Part shown: one piece after another, positions 40,825-50,414 of the stretch
How the letters are laid out: every line of letters begins with the position of its first letter
Position numbering within the stretch: position 1 is the first letter of the stretch
Assembly: GCF_900143545.1 (NCBI RefSeq)
Contig: NZ_FREV01000008.1
Coordinates: 120,832 to 184,831, forward strand
From: Loktanella sp. Alg231-35
GTDB taxonomy: Bacteria; Pseudomonadota; Alphaproteobacteria; Rhodobacterales; Rhodobacteraceae
Length of the DNA stretch: 64,000 nucleotides
Reading direction: 5' to 3'
The notes under the pieces: generated by a model
The model's database searches: none
Told to the model about the DNA's origin: nothing
The model's input: only the letters and a program-made list of their open reading frames with translations
Translations under genes and position numbers: made by a program

Positions 40825-41763
40825 TCAGCGATCCACAGTTGCAAGAGTGTCAGCAGTGGCGACCGCAGAGCTCAATGAGTTGTCGGACACTTTGGTGTAG
40901 ATCTCTGTGGTTGCGATGCTGGCGTGTCCTAACAGCCTTTGAACTAGACGGATATCGACACCTTCCTCAATAAGCAGGGTAGCTGCGGAATGTCGGAACC
41001 GGTGGGGAGTCAAGTGCGGCTCTATCCGAAGAGAACGCGAGAGCGTTCTAAGTCGCTTGCGATAAGCCTGAGGCGTTAAGCGGTCTCCATTTGTGTTGGC
41101 AAACAGCCACGCCTTCGAACCTTTAGTGTCAAACATAGTCTGCCAATAGTGACGGAAATCCTGCTGCAGCCGGTCATTGGCGACATAGACTGTTCGCTCT
41201 CGATCTCCTTTTACGCGAACCCTTATTCGAGTCGCGGCCCCAGTCACGTCTAGCACCCGCAGCGCTGTCAGCTCGCTAATTCTGAGCCCGGTGACCACGA
41301 GGAGTCGAGCGATAAGTCCGGTTACTTGGGTTGCAGAGATATCGATGAGGCCCTGGGGTTCCGCGATGGGGTCAAGTTCAATGATGTGTTCAGCTGACTG
41401 GAACAATGCGTTGAGTGTCGGGCGATCGATGGGCCGCGGGAGACGTTTGGGTATCTTCAAATCCAACCGCAGCCCTTCGAACGGGGAGCGTTCTTCAGGG
41501 CAAAGGTTTTCGAGCCAATTGTAGTATGATCTGAGCGTGACAAGTCGCCGTCGGATAGTAGACGGGTTGGCGCTTTGCACCTCCCGCAGGTCCCTTTGAA
41601 ACGCAATAACGTCCTGCCCAGTGGGCTGATCGGTTTGTCCGACCTTGGTTCTGAATTTAACAAATGCTGATAGATCTTGCCGGTAGGCTCTTAGGCTGTG
41701 TTTGCTTAGCCCGAGTTGTTCATGGCAATACTCTTCAAATTCCTGGATCTTGATTTTGGTCAT
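40825..41763 (-). CDS. tyrosine recombinase XerC/XerD-type integrase
   Basis: A 312-residue integrase with SAM-like domain (LSKHSLRAYRQDLSAFVKFR) and a complete catalytic set: Arg in GLRISELTALR, HRFRHSAATLL, LLGHASIATTEIYTK with the Tyr. It is more XerD-like than the integrase at 13590-14678. It borders the metal-resistance block at its right edge and may have brought it in, although no att repeats were found by eye. Confidence 0.9.
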   Translation of the reverse strand: MTKIKIQEFEEYCHEQLGLSKHSLRAYRQDLSAFVKFRTKVGQTDQPTGQDVIAFQRDLREVQSANPSTIRRRLVTLRSYYNWLENLCPEERSPFEGLRLDLKIPKRLPRPIDRPTLNALFQSAEHIIELDPIAEPQGLIDISATQVTGLIARLLVVTGLRISELTALRVLDVTGAATRIRVRVKGDRERTVYVANDRLQQDFRHYWQTMFDTKGSKAWLFANTNGDRLTPQAYRKRLRTLSRSLRIEPHLTPHRFRHSAATLLIEEGVDIRLVQRLLGHASIATTEIYTKVSDNSLSSAVATADTLATVDR

Positions 41764-42066
41764 GCGCCCTCATCATTGATTTGGGGCCGCTATCAGTCAC
41801 CGACAGCTTCCAACCCCATCTAAGGCGCACAGGAATCTACGAAATTTGGTTTGGCAACAGCCAGATATGGGCCAGGCTGGCCACAAAGGAATGGTGACTT
41901 AGAAGACTTGCAACTGCAAGCTGACTGGAGTTTTTAACCCAAACGGTGACCTTTTTCGCTGCGGTAGCGATAATTCTCGGTTATCGTTACTCCGGCTGGC
42001 TGATCCTGGCGCTGCGAAGGGTAACGCGGTTTTTTCCCTCCTGATCTCTGGATCGACTTTAACCTT
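41764..42066. other. gene-free stretch
   Basis: About 300 bases between the integrase start and the YecA-like gene. I see no RNA gene, no clear promoter and no coding remnant in it. Confidence 0.4.
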
Positions 42067-44136
42067 TTGGACGGATTGTTTAGCGTCTTTGGCATGACGC
42101 GAGTGGTGTTGGATACGTGCCTTCAGCAGCGACCGAACGGGGATAGCGTGCGCGCCGTGTCCCGCTGGGTGGAGGCGTGGAGTGGGCGGATTGCGGGCGA
42201 TGCTGACGCGGTGTCCGGGCTTTTGGCAGAGATGAGCCGGGATGTTCCGGAAAGTCTGCTTGAGCTCTTCACCACCACGCTCGACAGCTTGCGGATGAAT
42301 TTGGAGAACGCCGAGAAAGACGCGGAGCGCATCTTTGCCTTGGTGCAGGATTGGACTGATAAGGTGGCTTTCGGTTTTGAGACGCCGCAGAAAATGGCTC
42401 TGTGCCAGGCTTTCATCCGTGCGGGGTTGCAACCCCCAGATGCAATCAGGGTGGGAGTGGATGATGACGATTTTGAAGGTCTCATCTCGGTCGCTGATGT
42501 GCCTGATATCGCGGCGCTGGTACGTGAATTGATCCCCGAGGATGTCGCCGGCTACCCGGCCTCTATGATCTTGCGTGAGGCGATTGGAGCGATGCCGCAA
42601 GACGCGGCGATGGCGTTTGTGCATCAGATGATCGTGCAGGCGGTGCCGGAATTGGTTGCGATGGGGCGGTATTTTCTGCTGGATGCACAGGAGGATATGC
42701 GCCTCGCGGCCGCGGCGGGGTTTGTGGATTTGGCGCAAGCCGGCGATGTCGATGCTGCGTTACTTGCCGACCTGATCCGCCTGCGCAAATGGCTGCCCGA
42801 CAGCGCGCCGCGTCTCAAGCTGGATCAGGCGATCAAGGAGGCTCTGCGCCGCGAAGCCAGTGGCGGGTCGGCCCCCAGGCCTTGGCGTATGCACCGGGTG
42901 TTGGCATCCCTGCCGGACGGTACCGGCAGTCAGAGTATTGCCGCCAATGTCAGTCGCGGAAGCGAAAAATGCATCGCAATGCTGATGTTAAAGGCCGGTC
43001 ACGGGATCAAAGACACCTACGCGATCCCCTGTTCCAGCGCCACGGAGCAGCGCGCGATGCTGGCCGAGATCGAAAGCAATGTGGCGCTCTATGAGGTACC
43101 CGCAGACTATCTGCCGGTTGCACTGGCCCAAGCCCTTGGGGAGACGCTGCCGCCCGCGCCAGGGTTTCTGGATGTTTCCGAGATGCTGGGGCAGGGGGAG
43201 ATCACACCAGCCGATCCCCTGCCGCCCGTCGAGATCGCCGATCCGGATGGCCTTGTAACCACATTGTCGGCACAAAAGCGCGGCCGGTTGATCGGTCAAA
43301 GCCTGCAATGGGCGGGTGACTTTGACATGGCGCAGAGCTGGTTTGTGACCAACGCCTCCCTGTCCGATGCGTTGGATGCCGCGCGGACAGAGCAACAGGC
43401 CGAAAGAGCGGTATGGAACGAACTGGAGTTGCAGCGCAACGACTGGTCCATGCTCTTTGCCCGCGCCGCCGCCGTTTTGCGCCATGCGGATCACGATGAA
43501 TGGCGCGCTTTTGCTGCGGTCGTCCACGCGGTGGAGACGGGGCGGGCGCTCAAGAAAACCCCAATCTTCGAGATGATCGCAGCGCTCACCCTCGATTTGG
43601 CAGAGCAAGAGGGGTTTGACGCATTGGTGCCCGACCCGATGGAAGACGAGGTCTTTGATGATGATATCGTGCCCGAGGGCAAAGGCGAGTTGGCGCGGTT
43701 GCTCAAAGGCACCACGCTCAGCCCGGACAGTATTGATGGCTACCTGACCGGCATTCTGGTCGCACCAGAGTTCACCACGCCGCCAGACTGGCTGCCGCCG
43801 CTTCTGGGCGAGATCAGTTTTGCAGGCGAGGGCAGCGTCCAGCGGGTGTTGGACATTCTCATGCTCCGCTATGGGACAATCCGGGATGCTCTGATGGTGG
43901 ATGATTTTGGGGCTGATCTCCGCAAGTATGGCAAGCGCCAGTTTGCCAATTGGCTGGACGGGTTCGCGCAGGCCGGCGCGTTGCCGGATGCTTGGCCCAA
44001 ACGCGCGTTGTCAGCTGATGATCGCAATATCTTACGTCGGATCCGGGACGGAGCGGAGCAGCCGGATGCGCAAACAACCCTAAAACCGCTCTTGCCTGCA
44101 TGGCTCCAGTTGATGGCCGCACGGGCGTTTGGCTGA
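42067..44136 (+). CDS. large protein with YecA/UPF0149-like C-terminal region
   Basis: A 689-residue soluble acidic protein. TTG 42067 gives the longest frame; ATG 42094 (MTRVVLDTCL) is an alternative, and no strong ribosome site decides. Residues about 555-640 read LARLLKGTTLSPDSIDGYLT, LPPLLGEISF and FANWLDGFAQAG, like the UPF0149/YecA fold (start helix, LTG loop, W..GF). The remaining 500 residues are helical with HEAT-like spacing and match nothing I know. It stands alone between the integrase and the LysR gene. Confidence 0.65.
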   Translation: MDGLFSVFGMTRVVLDTCLQQRPNGDSVRAVSRWVEAWSGRIAGDADAVSGLLAEMSRDVPESLLELFTTTLDSLRMNLENAEKDAERIFALVQDWTDKVAFGFETPQKMALCQAFIRAGLQPPDAIRVGVDDDDFEGLISVADVPDIAALVRELIPEDVAGYPASMILREAIGAMPQDAAMAFVHQMIVQAVPELVAMGRYFLLDAQEDMRLAAAAGFVDLAQAGDVDAALLADLIRLRKWLPDSAPRLKLDQAIKEALRREASGGSAPRPWRMHRVLASLPDGTGSQSIAANVSRGSEKCIAMLMLKAGHGIKDTYAIPCSSATEQRAMLAEIESNVALYEVPADYLPVALAQALGETLPPAPGFLDVSEMLGQGEITPADPLPPVEIADPDGLVTTLSAQKRGRLIGQSLQWAGDFDMAQSWFVTNASLSDALDAARTEQQAERAVWNELELQRNDWSMLFARAAAVLRHADHDEWRAFAAVVHAVETGRALKKTPIFEMIAALTLDLAEQEGFDALVPDPMEDEVFDDDIVPEGKGELARLLKGTTLSPDSIDGYLTGILVAPEFTTPPDWLPPLLGEISFAGEGSVQRVLDILMLRYGTIRDALMVDDFGADLRKYGKRQFANWLDGFAQAGALPDAWPKRALSADDRNILRRIRDGAEQPDAQTTLKPLLPAWLQLMAARAFG

Positions 44137-44519
44137 GTTCTGCGCGTGTCCCGCCTCTTTATGTTAAGGTGTGGTCCAGCGAATGGCACTGCTCACCAAA
44201 CCGGGCATTCGTGACGAACGCAGAGAATGTGTCGAAAGAGCCCATTGCAGAAGTGTCAAAATTTCGCTGCAGGCGCGCGCAGCAGAGATTTTTTCGAAGC
44301 GGCGAAAGGTTTTATACTGCCTGGCGGCGGAAACAGCAGCCGTTCATGCAACGCGCAGCAAATCTGAATCCATGAATTCGAAAATTGCGGAACAATCCCG
44401 CCTTTTGCTTATGCCTCTATTGCGGACGCAGAAACCTTTCGCAAATGCGGTATGAAACACGCGGCGACGCGGCAGATTTCTCCAAACCGGCCGTTCATGA
44501 GCTGAACGTGCACCGGATT
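44137..44519. other. gene-free stretch
   Basis: About 380 bases between two genes that end here from opposite sides. No coding remnant or RNA gene is visible; a terminator hairpin could not be identified with confidence. Confidence 0.4.
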
Positions 44520-45404
44520 TCAGGCCCGCCTCTCGCTGCGATCATTTTCAGCCCGCAACCAGTTCAAAAATGCCTCCGCACCCTGAGACATCGGCCGATC
44601 CGTGAAAATGACAAAGTACCCCGCGTTTTCAACCCTGACATCGGACAAGCGGACAAGCGTGCCGTCGTCAATTTCTGGCGCGATCAGATCATCCCAAAGC
44701 GCCAGCCCCTGACCATCCACCACCGCCTGAACGCGGCTGTTGGAGTCCGGGATCGTCAGGCTGGATCGGCTGGGGGCGTAAGGTAGCCCTGCTGCTGCGT
44801 GCCAGGCCCTCCACCCCGCATCGCCGGAGCTGTCACCCAAGAGCGGAAGCTGCCTGACCGCTTCGGCCAATCCAAGCTGCCTTACCTGCTCAGCAACTGC
44901 ACGGCTGGCGGTTGGCACAGCAGGCAGGGACAGAAGAAGTTCGCTCTTGTGACCCTCCCAGCCGTCAATTCCCCAGAGGATTGCCATGTCGACTTTGACC
45001 GATCTCATCATGTCGACGGAATTGATCGGTTCGATCCGCAGGCTGATACCGGGATTGGCCTCAAAAAAGCGGGTGAGCCTTGGCGACAGCCAGCGTGACG
45101 AGAAGTAGGTCAGTGCGCCAACGGTCACGGCACCTGAGACAGTGCCACGCAGGTCTTCGATTTCACGGTCGATCTGGCTCAGGGCCGTTTGGGACACATG
45201 CCACAATCTGCGCCCTTCTTCGGTCATTTCCAGTTTTGCGTGCGCGCGCTCGAACAGTCGAAACCCGAGCTCGGCTTCGAGCTTGTTGATTTGGTAACTG
45301 ATCGAGCCTTTCGATTGATGCACCTCGTCCGCCGCCTTGGTCATCGACAGACTGCGGGCAACGGCATCAAAGGTCTTGAGGGAATCATAAGAACGAAAGC
45401 GCAT
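44520..45404 (-). CDS. LysR-family regulator, GcvA-like
   Basis: A 294-residue LysR protein: MRFRSYDSLKTFDAVARSLS, winged helix AADEVHQSKGSISYQINKLE and an effector domain typical of the GcvA/AmpR branch (GVTVGAL-type start: SGAVTVGALTYFSSRWLSPR; LALWDDLIAPEIDDGTLV). It is divergent from the GcvT-like gene at 45557 and probably controls it. Confidence 0.85.
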   Translation of the reverse strand: MRFRSYDSLKTFDAVARSLSMTKAADEVHQSKGSISYQINKLEAELGFRLFERAHAKLEMTEEGRRLWHVSQTALSQIDREIEDLRGTVSGAVTVGALTYFSSRWLSPRLTRFFEANPGISLRIEPINSVDMMRSVKVDMAILWGIDGWEGHKSELLLSLPAVPTASRAVAEQVRQLGLAEAVRQLPLLGDSSGDAGWRAWHAAAGLPYAPSRSSLTIPDSNSRVQAVVDGQGLALWDDLIAPEIDDGTLVRLSDVRVENAGYFVIFTDRPMSQGAEAFLNWLRAENDRSERRA

Positions 45405-45556
45405 TGTTATTGTCTAATTTTTTCGAACGACTTGTGCAAATCATTAGATTTGCGCCAAGCCCACATGACCGAATATCCCAAACTTAATGCGTGGCATCCA
45501 TCTGTCCTTGTCGAAGATCACCCGCAGGCGTCTAACAAATCTAAACGGTGAATATC

Positions 45557-46768
45557 ATGACAACTGACCTCACTAACTTCCGCTTCGTTGCTAAGGCGCT
45601 CCCCAATCAAGGGACGCGTCCGCGCGAGCTTGCCCGCACCATGCCTGCCCATCCGCTAAGCTACATGGAACTGCCCTATGATCCCGAATACACGCTCTAC
45701 AACTCGCGCCTGACGCCGGAAAAACTCGACACCGCCACAGATGACGAGATGTATTGGGCCGTGCGCACCAACGTCATTTTCCGCCACACCGGAGAATTGC
45801 CGATCGAGATTAGCGGGCCGGACGCCGAAACCTTGCTGAACAAAGTGTTCACCCGCAGCGTCAGCAAGGTGAAGCCGGGGCGCTGTTCCTATCAGTTCGC
45901 CTGCTATCACGATGGCGGCATGATCACCGATGGGGTGCTGCTGCGGCTTGCGGAAGACAGGTTCTGGATGGCGCAGGCCGACGGCGACCTGTTCAGTTGG
46001 TACAAGGCACACGCCGAAGGGCTGGACGTGAAAATCCACAACCCGGATGTCTGGGTCAGCCAGATTCAGGGTCCTCGCTCGCTGGAACTGCTGGCAGCTG
46101 TGCTTGACGGACCGATGCCCGATCCTTTCCGCTACTTTGATTGCACCGAGGTTTCCATCGCAGGCCAGACCTGCTGGATCAGCCGCTCGGGCTTCACCAA
46201 TGAACTGGGCTGGGAAGTCTACATGTTACCCGACACTGACATCCCCGCCATCGGTGACAAGATCATGGAGGTTGGCGCGGACTTCGGCATTCTGCTGACC
46301 GGAACGCCAGTGTTCAGGGCGCGGCGGATCGAGGCCGGGTTGCTCAATGCCGGGTCGGATTTCGGGGCAGACACCACGCCGTTCGACGCAGGGCTTGGCG
46401 GTTTTGTCGAATTTGACGACCGTGACTTTGTTGGCCACAAAGCGCTGGAGGTCGCCGATAAATCCTGCCGCACCTGGGGCATGCGAGTCACCGGCGGCGT
46501 GGCGCAACTTGGACACGTCATGACCATCGATGGCAAAGAGGTCGGTCGGGTCTGCTCCTCGGGCTATTCGCCCTATCAGGGCTGCGGTGTCTGCATTGTG
46601 CGCATGGACGACCCTGCGCGGGGTCCCGGCACAAAGGTGGAGGTGCTTTGCGCTGATGGGTCCACCCAGAGCGGTGAGCTCTGCACCCTGCCGATGTATG
46701 ACGCAGACCGCCTGATACCACGCGGCAAGCTGGTGGACATCCCAACCAAACCCATTGCCGCAGAATGA
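45557..46768 (+). CDS. GcvT-fold aminomethyltransferase/demethylase-like protein
   Basis: A 403-residue protein of the glycine-cleavage T protein fold used by folate-dependent demethylases (GcvT, DmdA, LigM). Markers: EISGPDAETLLNKVFTRSVS, YHDGGMITDGVLLRLAEDRF, VSQIQGPRSLELLAAVL, ISRSGFTNELGWEVYM and the C-terminal YSPYQGCGVCIVRM. It should move a methyl group from an N-, O- or S-methylated substrate to tetrahydrofolate. Start ATG 45557; GTG 45548 is possible. It is longer than DmdA and I would not name it so. Next to a TRAP importer, ligase and crotonase it suggests uptake and demethylation of a methylated acid. Confidence 0.75.
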   Translation: MTTDLTNFRFVAKALPNQGTRPRELARTMPAHPLSYMELPYDPEYTLYNSRLTPEKLDTATDDEMYWAVRTNVIFRHTGELPIEISGPDAETLLNKVFTRSVSKVKPGRCSYQFACYHDGGMITDGVLLRLAEDRFWMAQADGDLFSWYKAHAEGLDVKIHNPDVWVSQIQGPRSLELLAAVLDGPMPDPFRYFDCTEVSIAGQTCWISRSGFTNELGWEVYMLPDTDIPAIGDKIMEVGADFGILLTGTPVFRARRIEAGLLNAGSDFGADTTPFDAGLGGFVEFDDRDFVGHKALEVADKSCRTWGMRVTGGVAQLGHVMTIDGKEVGRVCSSGYSPYQGCGVCIVRMDDPARGPGTKVEVLCADGSTQSGELCTLPMYDADRLIPRGKLVDIPTKPIAAE

Positions 46769-46776
46769 CTTGGCAA

Positions 46777-47652
46777 CTAGGCTGCGTTCGCAAGGAACCC
46801 TGCGAGTGCAGCCGCGGCCACTGACGCGCGTTCAGCATGAAGGAAATGTCCGCATTCATGGAAGATTTGAAGCTGAGCCTTTGGAATAGCTTGCGCCATG
46901 GCATTGATTTCAGCGGTTTTCACCAAGCGATCTTCCTGCGATGCAAGGATCAATGTCGGGACTTGAAGCGCTGCCAACTTTGCGCTCAGGTCCAGTTTTG
47001 AACATGCAGTGAAATCTTTCAGCAGAACGTTTCCTCCGGCAGACATCATCCTTTGCTGTGTGGTCTTCACGAAGTGTTCTGGCGTTGATTTGTGCCAGCA
47101 AGAGCGGGCGATGGCGGCGACGGTATCTTCGGTTTGGTTCTGCAACCCCTTCAGCAATTCGGGTGTGACTGGCATTCGCGCCGCCCCGGCGATCAGGCAT
47201 AGTGAGGAAATCCGCTTGCTAGATTGCAACGCGGCTGACAAGACAACGCCGACACCCATTGAGTGCCCCACCAGACAGACGTTTTCCAGATTGAGCGCCT
47301 GCAGGAAACCGGTGACTGCGCGGCTATGGCCAGTGATATCAGGCAAGCTTAGGCCACCCGAGCCACCATGGCCCGGAAGATCAATCGCAATCACGGGATG
47401 CGCGTGCAGCGCTTGCCCCCCTTGACCGGGCAGAACAGCCGTCGACGACGGAAGGCCAAACGGGGCAGTCGCCTCGGCCACACTCCGCCAAGATTGCGGC
47501 CAGTCGAGTTTGGACCCTCCGGCACCGTGCACCAGAACAAGTGTGGGCCGCTCCGGCGTCACTGCAATTCCGTTGGTGCTAAAGCAGATTTTTTGCCCGC
47601 CGATGCTGACTTTTTGGTTGGCGTATGTCTCAAAGCGAGGGTGAGGCGTCAT
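46777..47652 (-). CDS. alpha/beta hydrolase
   Basis: A 291-residue hydrolase. Oxyanion region LVLVHGAGGSKLDWPQSW, nucleophile elbow VGHSMGVGVVLS, acid in ASQEDRLVK and base in HECGHFLHAE. ATG 47652 lies 5 bases after the SDR stop, so both belong to one transcript, the tail of the TRAP operon. Meta-cleavage hydrolases and lactonases look similar; the substrate is unknown. Confidence 0.8.
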   Translation of the reverse strand: MTPHPRFETYANQKVSIGGQKICFSTNGIAVTPERPTLVLVHGAGGSKLDWPQSWRSVAEATAPFGLPSSTAVLPGQGGQALHAHPVIAIDLPGHGGSGGLSLPDITGHSRAVTGFLQALNLENVCLVGHSMGVGVVLSAALQSSKRISSLCLIAGAARMPVTPELLKGLQNQTEDTVAAIARSCWHKSTPEHFVKTTQQRMMSAGGNVLLKDFTACSKLDLSAKLAALQVPTLILASQEDRLVKTAEINAMAQAIPKAQLQIFHECGHFLHAERASVAAAALAGFLANAA

Positions 47653-47657
47653 AACGA

Positions 47658-48473
47658 TCACACCAGCTTGTGCATGGCTTCCAGATCTGTGGACCCGATC
47701 TCGTCTACAATTTTGCTGCGCAGTTTTCGCATCGCGCCCAGCCATTTGTCGTAGTTGGCAGACTTGAATTGGATGAATTGCGCGACATCCGCGTGCGGCA
47801 AAATCAGGAAGCTTTCCTGCGCAACACCCTCAACCACGGTTTCTGCAAGTGCTTCTGGTGTGATCACACCCGGCAGATCGCTTGATGCGCCTTTATCGGC
47901 ATACCCCAGCATCGGGGTTGCCACATATTGCGGACAAATGACCGAAACCTTGATCCCGTCACCGCCATGGGTGATCGCGACGGATTCAGCGAACCCTAAG
48001 GCAGCATGTTTGGTTGCAGAATAAGCCGCATCACCGATTTGGCTCAGCAACCCGGCAGCCGAAGACATCTGCAACAGATAGCCGCTCCCGCGTTCGATCA
48101 TGCCTGGCAGAACCGCGCGGGCGGCATAGACATGCGCCATCACATGAACGTCCCAGCAAAGGCCCCAGGTGTCATTGCTGGCCGAGGCTGAATGTGATGG
48201 CTCGCCTAAACACACACCCGCGTTTGAGCAGAACATATCCACCGGGCCAAAGTGCTGCTCTGCCTGCTGAACCAACGCCTGCACATCGGCCTCCTTGGTG
48301 ACGTCGCATGCCACAGCCAAACCATCAATCACGGCCGCGGTTGCACGAGCCGCACCTTCGTCCAGATCGGCGACAACAACCTTTGCACCCTCCTTGGCGA
48401 ACCGAGTGGTTAAGGCCGCACCAATGCCGCGTGCACCGCCGGTGATAATGATCGTCTTATTCTTAAGATCCAT
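47658..48473 (-). CDS. short-chain dehydrogenase/reductase
   Basis: A 271-residue classical SDR. Cofactor motif TGGARGIGAAL, Asp in VVVADLDEG favouring NAD(H), NAG in CSNAGVCLG, and the catalytic YSATKHAALG. It should oxidise or reduce a hydroxyl/keto intermediate of the cluster's pathway. It is 22 bases downstream of the TRAP large permease. Confidence 0.85.
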   Translation of the reverse strand: MDLKNKTIIITGGARGIGAALTTRFAKEGAKVVVADLDEGAARATAAVIDGLAVACDVTKEADVQALVQQAEQHFGPVDMFCSNAGVCLGEPSHSASASNDTWGLCWDVHVMAHVYAARAVLPGMIERGSGYLLQMSSAAGLLSQIGDAAYSATKHAALGFAESVAITHGGDGIKVSVICPQYVATPMLGYADKGASSDLPGVITPEALAETVVEGVAQESFLILPHADVAQFIQFKSANYDKWLGAMRKLRSKIVDEIGSTDLEAMHKLV

Positions 48474-48495
48474 GGGACTTTCCTATCGCAAATTT

Positions 48496-49779
48496 TTACA
48501 GAAGAGATGGCAGCCACAGCGCCATCGAGGGAAATGCAATCACAAGGCCAATCATCACGAACATGGCGAAAACGAACGGGATCGCCCCTTTGATTACGTC
48601 TTTGATTGGTCCGCTTTGGCGGATGGATTGCACAACATAGAGGTTCAGCCCAATAGGCGGTGTGATCAAAGCGGTTTCCAGCAGCAACATCAGCACCACA
48701 CCGAACCAGATCGGATCGTACCCAAGGGCGACGATCACCGGCACGACAATGGGGGTCGTTGTGATCAACATGGACAGGCTCTCCATGAAACACCCCATCA
48801 CTAGATAGATGGCGATAATGATCAACAACACCTGAAACGGGGACAGGCCCAGGCCTTCGATAAAGCTTTGGAATGCGGCCGCGAGGCCGATGACGGCAAG
48901 CACGAAGTTCAAGAAGGCCGCTGCCAGAATGATCAGCATGATCATCGCTGTTGTCCGCATGGTGCCTTCGAATGATTTCAGAAGCATATCCCGTGTCAGC
49001 TTGCCGTTTTTCCACGACAGCAAGAGTGCCGCAAGAACGCCCAGAGAGGCACTTTCCGTCGGCGTCGCCCAACCCGCATAAATGGAGCCGATGACCACAA
49101 TGAAAATGAACAAAGGTTGCAACAGATTTGGCAGGCTCGCGAAACGCTCAGACCACGAAATTGAGATCTTTTCGCCGCCCCAGCCTTTGTTGGCGAGGCA
49201 GAGAAGGACGATGGTAAGACTGTAGAGCCCCGCCAAAACCAGCCCCGGTAAGATTCCCGCGAGGTAAAGCTTGGGCACGGATGTATTGGTCAAAAGCCCG
49301 TAGATGATCAGGCCAACGGAAGGCGGTATCAGAATGCCAAGTGTCCCACCGGCGGCAAGCGAGCCAAGAAACAGGGGTGTGTGATAGCCGCGCTTGTCGA
49401 TCTGCGGCACCGCAACCGTCCCAACGGTGGCCGCCGTGGCAACGGAAGACCCAGAGGTCGCCGCAAAGATAGCGCTGGAACCGATATTGGAATGCATTAG
49501 CCCGCCCGGCAGCCATGACAGCCATTTTGCCATCGCATCATACATCTTTTCAGCGATGTCCGAGCGCAGCATGATCTCGCCCAGCATAACAAACATGGGC
49601 ACCGCAACGAGCAGAAATTCGATCGAGTTTTCCCACATCATGTCACCAATGGCGCGACGCAAAGGCATGATGGAAAAGCTCTCGTCCAGCACCACGCCCA
49701 ACAGGCCAAGTGCTGCAGCAACCGGAATTGCAAGGAAGATGAACAGAAGTAGAAGTGAGAAAGTGACGATAAGGATCAT
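48496..49779 (-). CDS. TRAP transporter large permease
   Basis: A 427-residue DctM/SiaM-type protein with about 12 membrane segments. Typical blocks: NIGSSAIFAATSGSSVATAA, VGTVAVPQIDKRGYHTPLFL and GTLGILIPPSVGLIIYGLLT. It moves the substrate with Na+ using DctQ and the binding protein. Its start overlaps the DctQ stop by ATGA. Confidence 0.9.
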   Translation of the reverse strand: MILIVTFSLLLLFIFLAIPVAAALGLLGVVLDESFSIMPLRRAIGDMMWENSIEFLLVAVPMFVMLGEIMLRSDIAEKMYDAMAKWLSWLPGGLMHSNIGSSAIFAATSGSSVATAATVGTVAVPQIDKRGYHTPLFLGSLAAGGTLGILIPPSVGLIIYGLLTNTSVPKLYLAGILPGLVLAGLYSLTIVLLCLANKGWGGEKISISWSERFASLPNLLQPLFIFIVVIGSIYAGWATPTESASLGVLAALLLSWKNGKLTRDMLLKSFEGTMRTTAMIMLIILAAAFLNFVLAVIGLAAAFQSFIEGLGLSPFQVLLIIIAIYLVMGCFMESLSMLITTTPIVVPVIVALGYDPIWFGVVLMLLLETALITPPIGLNLYVVQSIRQSGPIKDVIKGAIPFVFAMFVMIGLVIAFPSMALWLPSLL

Positions 49780-50357
49780 GATTTGCCCTCCGTCTCGACC
49801 AGCTCCGCTTTGATTTCGCCTTCGATGCCTTCGGAACCGATAAGCTCAGAGACTGCATCCCAGTTGCGGCGCAGGACATTGCCTGTAACACGAAGCGCAA
49901 TCAAAACCCACATCGCCAATGCAAGCCCGATCCCGCTGATCCAGACAATCTGAGGAATAGATAGCGGTGTGCGTAGGGGCGTGACCGAGATACGGCCGGT
50001 TTCAACAGTCCCTTTGACCAATTCAAACCCGTACCAGCCAATAAGTGCGAACAGCGCGCCAAGTGCGAGAAAGCTGAGAATGTCCAATGCAATACACAAA
50101 GGGCGCGGCATCAGATTATAGACAACGTCGATCCGCACATTTCCTTTCTTTCTGATCACGGCGGCGTAGGACCAGGCCGTAGCTGCCGCGAAGACATAGC
50201 CTGAAATTTCATCCGCGCCCCCAAGCGACGAGTTAAAAAGCTTACGCATGATGACTTCCAATCCAACCATGAAAGCTGTCATCAAAAGGGCCGCCCCTGC
50301 GACCCAAACGGCAATTTCTGAGACACGGTCAAGCGCGCCTTGTGTTCGGATCAACAT
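49776..50357 (-). CDS. TRAP transporter small permease
   Basis: A 193-residue DctQ protein with four membrane segments: WVAGAALLMTAFMVGLEVIM, then NSSLGGADEISGYVFAAATA with the usual EI motif and RKKGNVRIDVVYNLM. The charged C-terminal tail (EGIEGEIKAELVETEGKS) is longer than usual. Overlaps DctM by ATGA. Confidence 0.9.
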   Translation of the reverse strand: MLIRTQGALDRVSEIAVWVAGAALLMTAFMVGLEVIMRKLFNSSLGGADEISGYVFAAATAWSYAAVIRKKGNVRIDVVYNLMPRPLCIALDILSFLALGALFALIGWYGFELVKGTVETGRISVTPLRTPLSIPQIVWISGIGLALAMWVLIALRVTGNVLRRNWDAVSELIGSEGIEGEIKAELVETEGKS

Positions 50358-50414
50358 GGTAAACCCCCTGCAAAGTTGGATGGCGGCACCAGCATGCCAG
50401 TGCCGCCAAGCGCG

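Noticed and set aside
13590..41763. The two integrases as ends of one large mobile element
   Set aside because: They belong to different subtypes, no direct repeats or att sites could be found by eye, and the first fits a plasmid-backbone role.
41899..42738. 279-codon minus-strand frame
   Set aside because: Antisense to the YecA-like gene, His/Arg-rich shadow composition, no ribosome site.
45557..46768. Naming the GcvT-fold protein DmdA
   Set aside because: The fold fits, but length and N-terminus differ from DmdA and LigM-type O-demethylases are equally close by eye.
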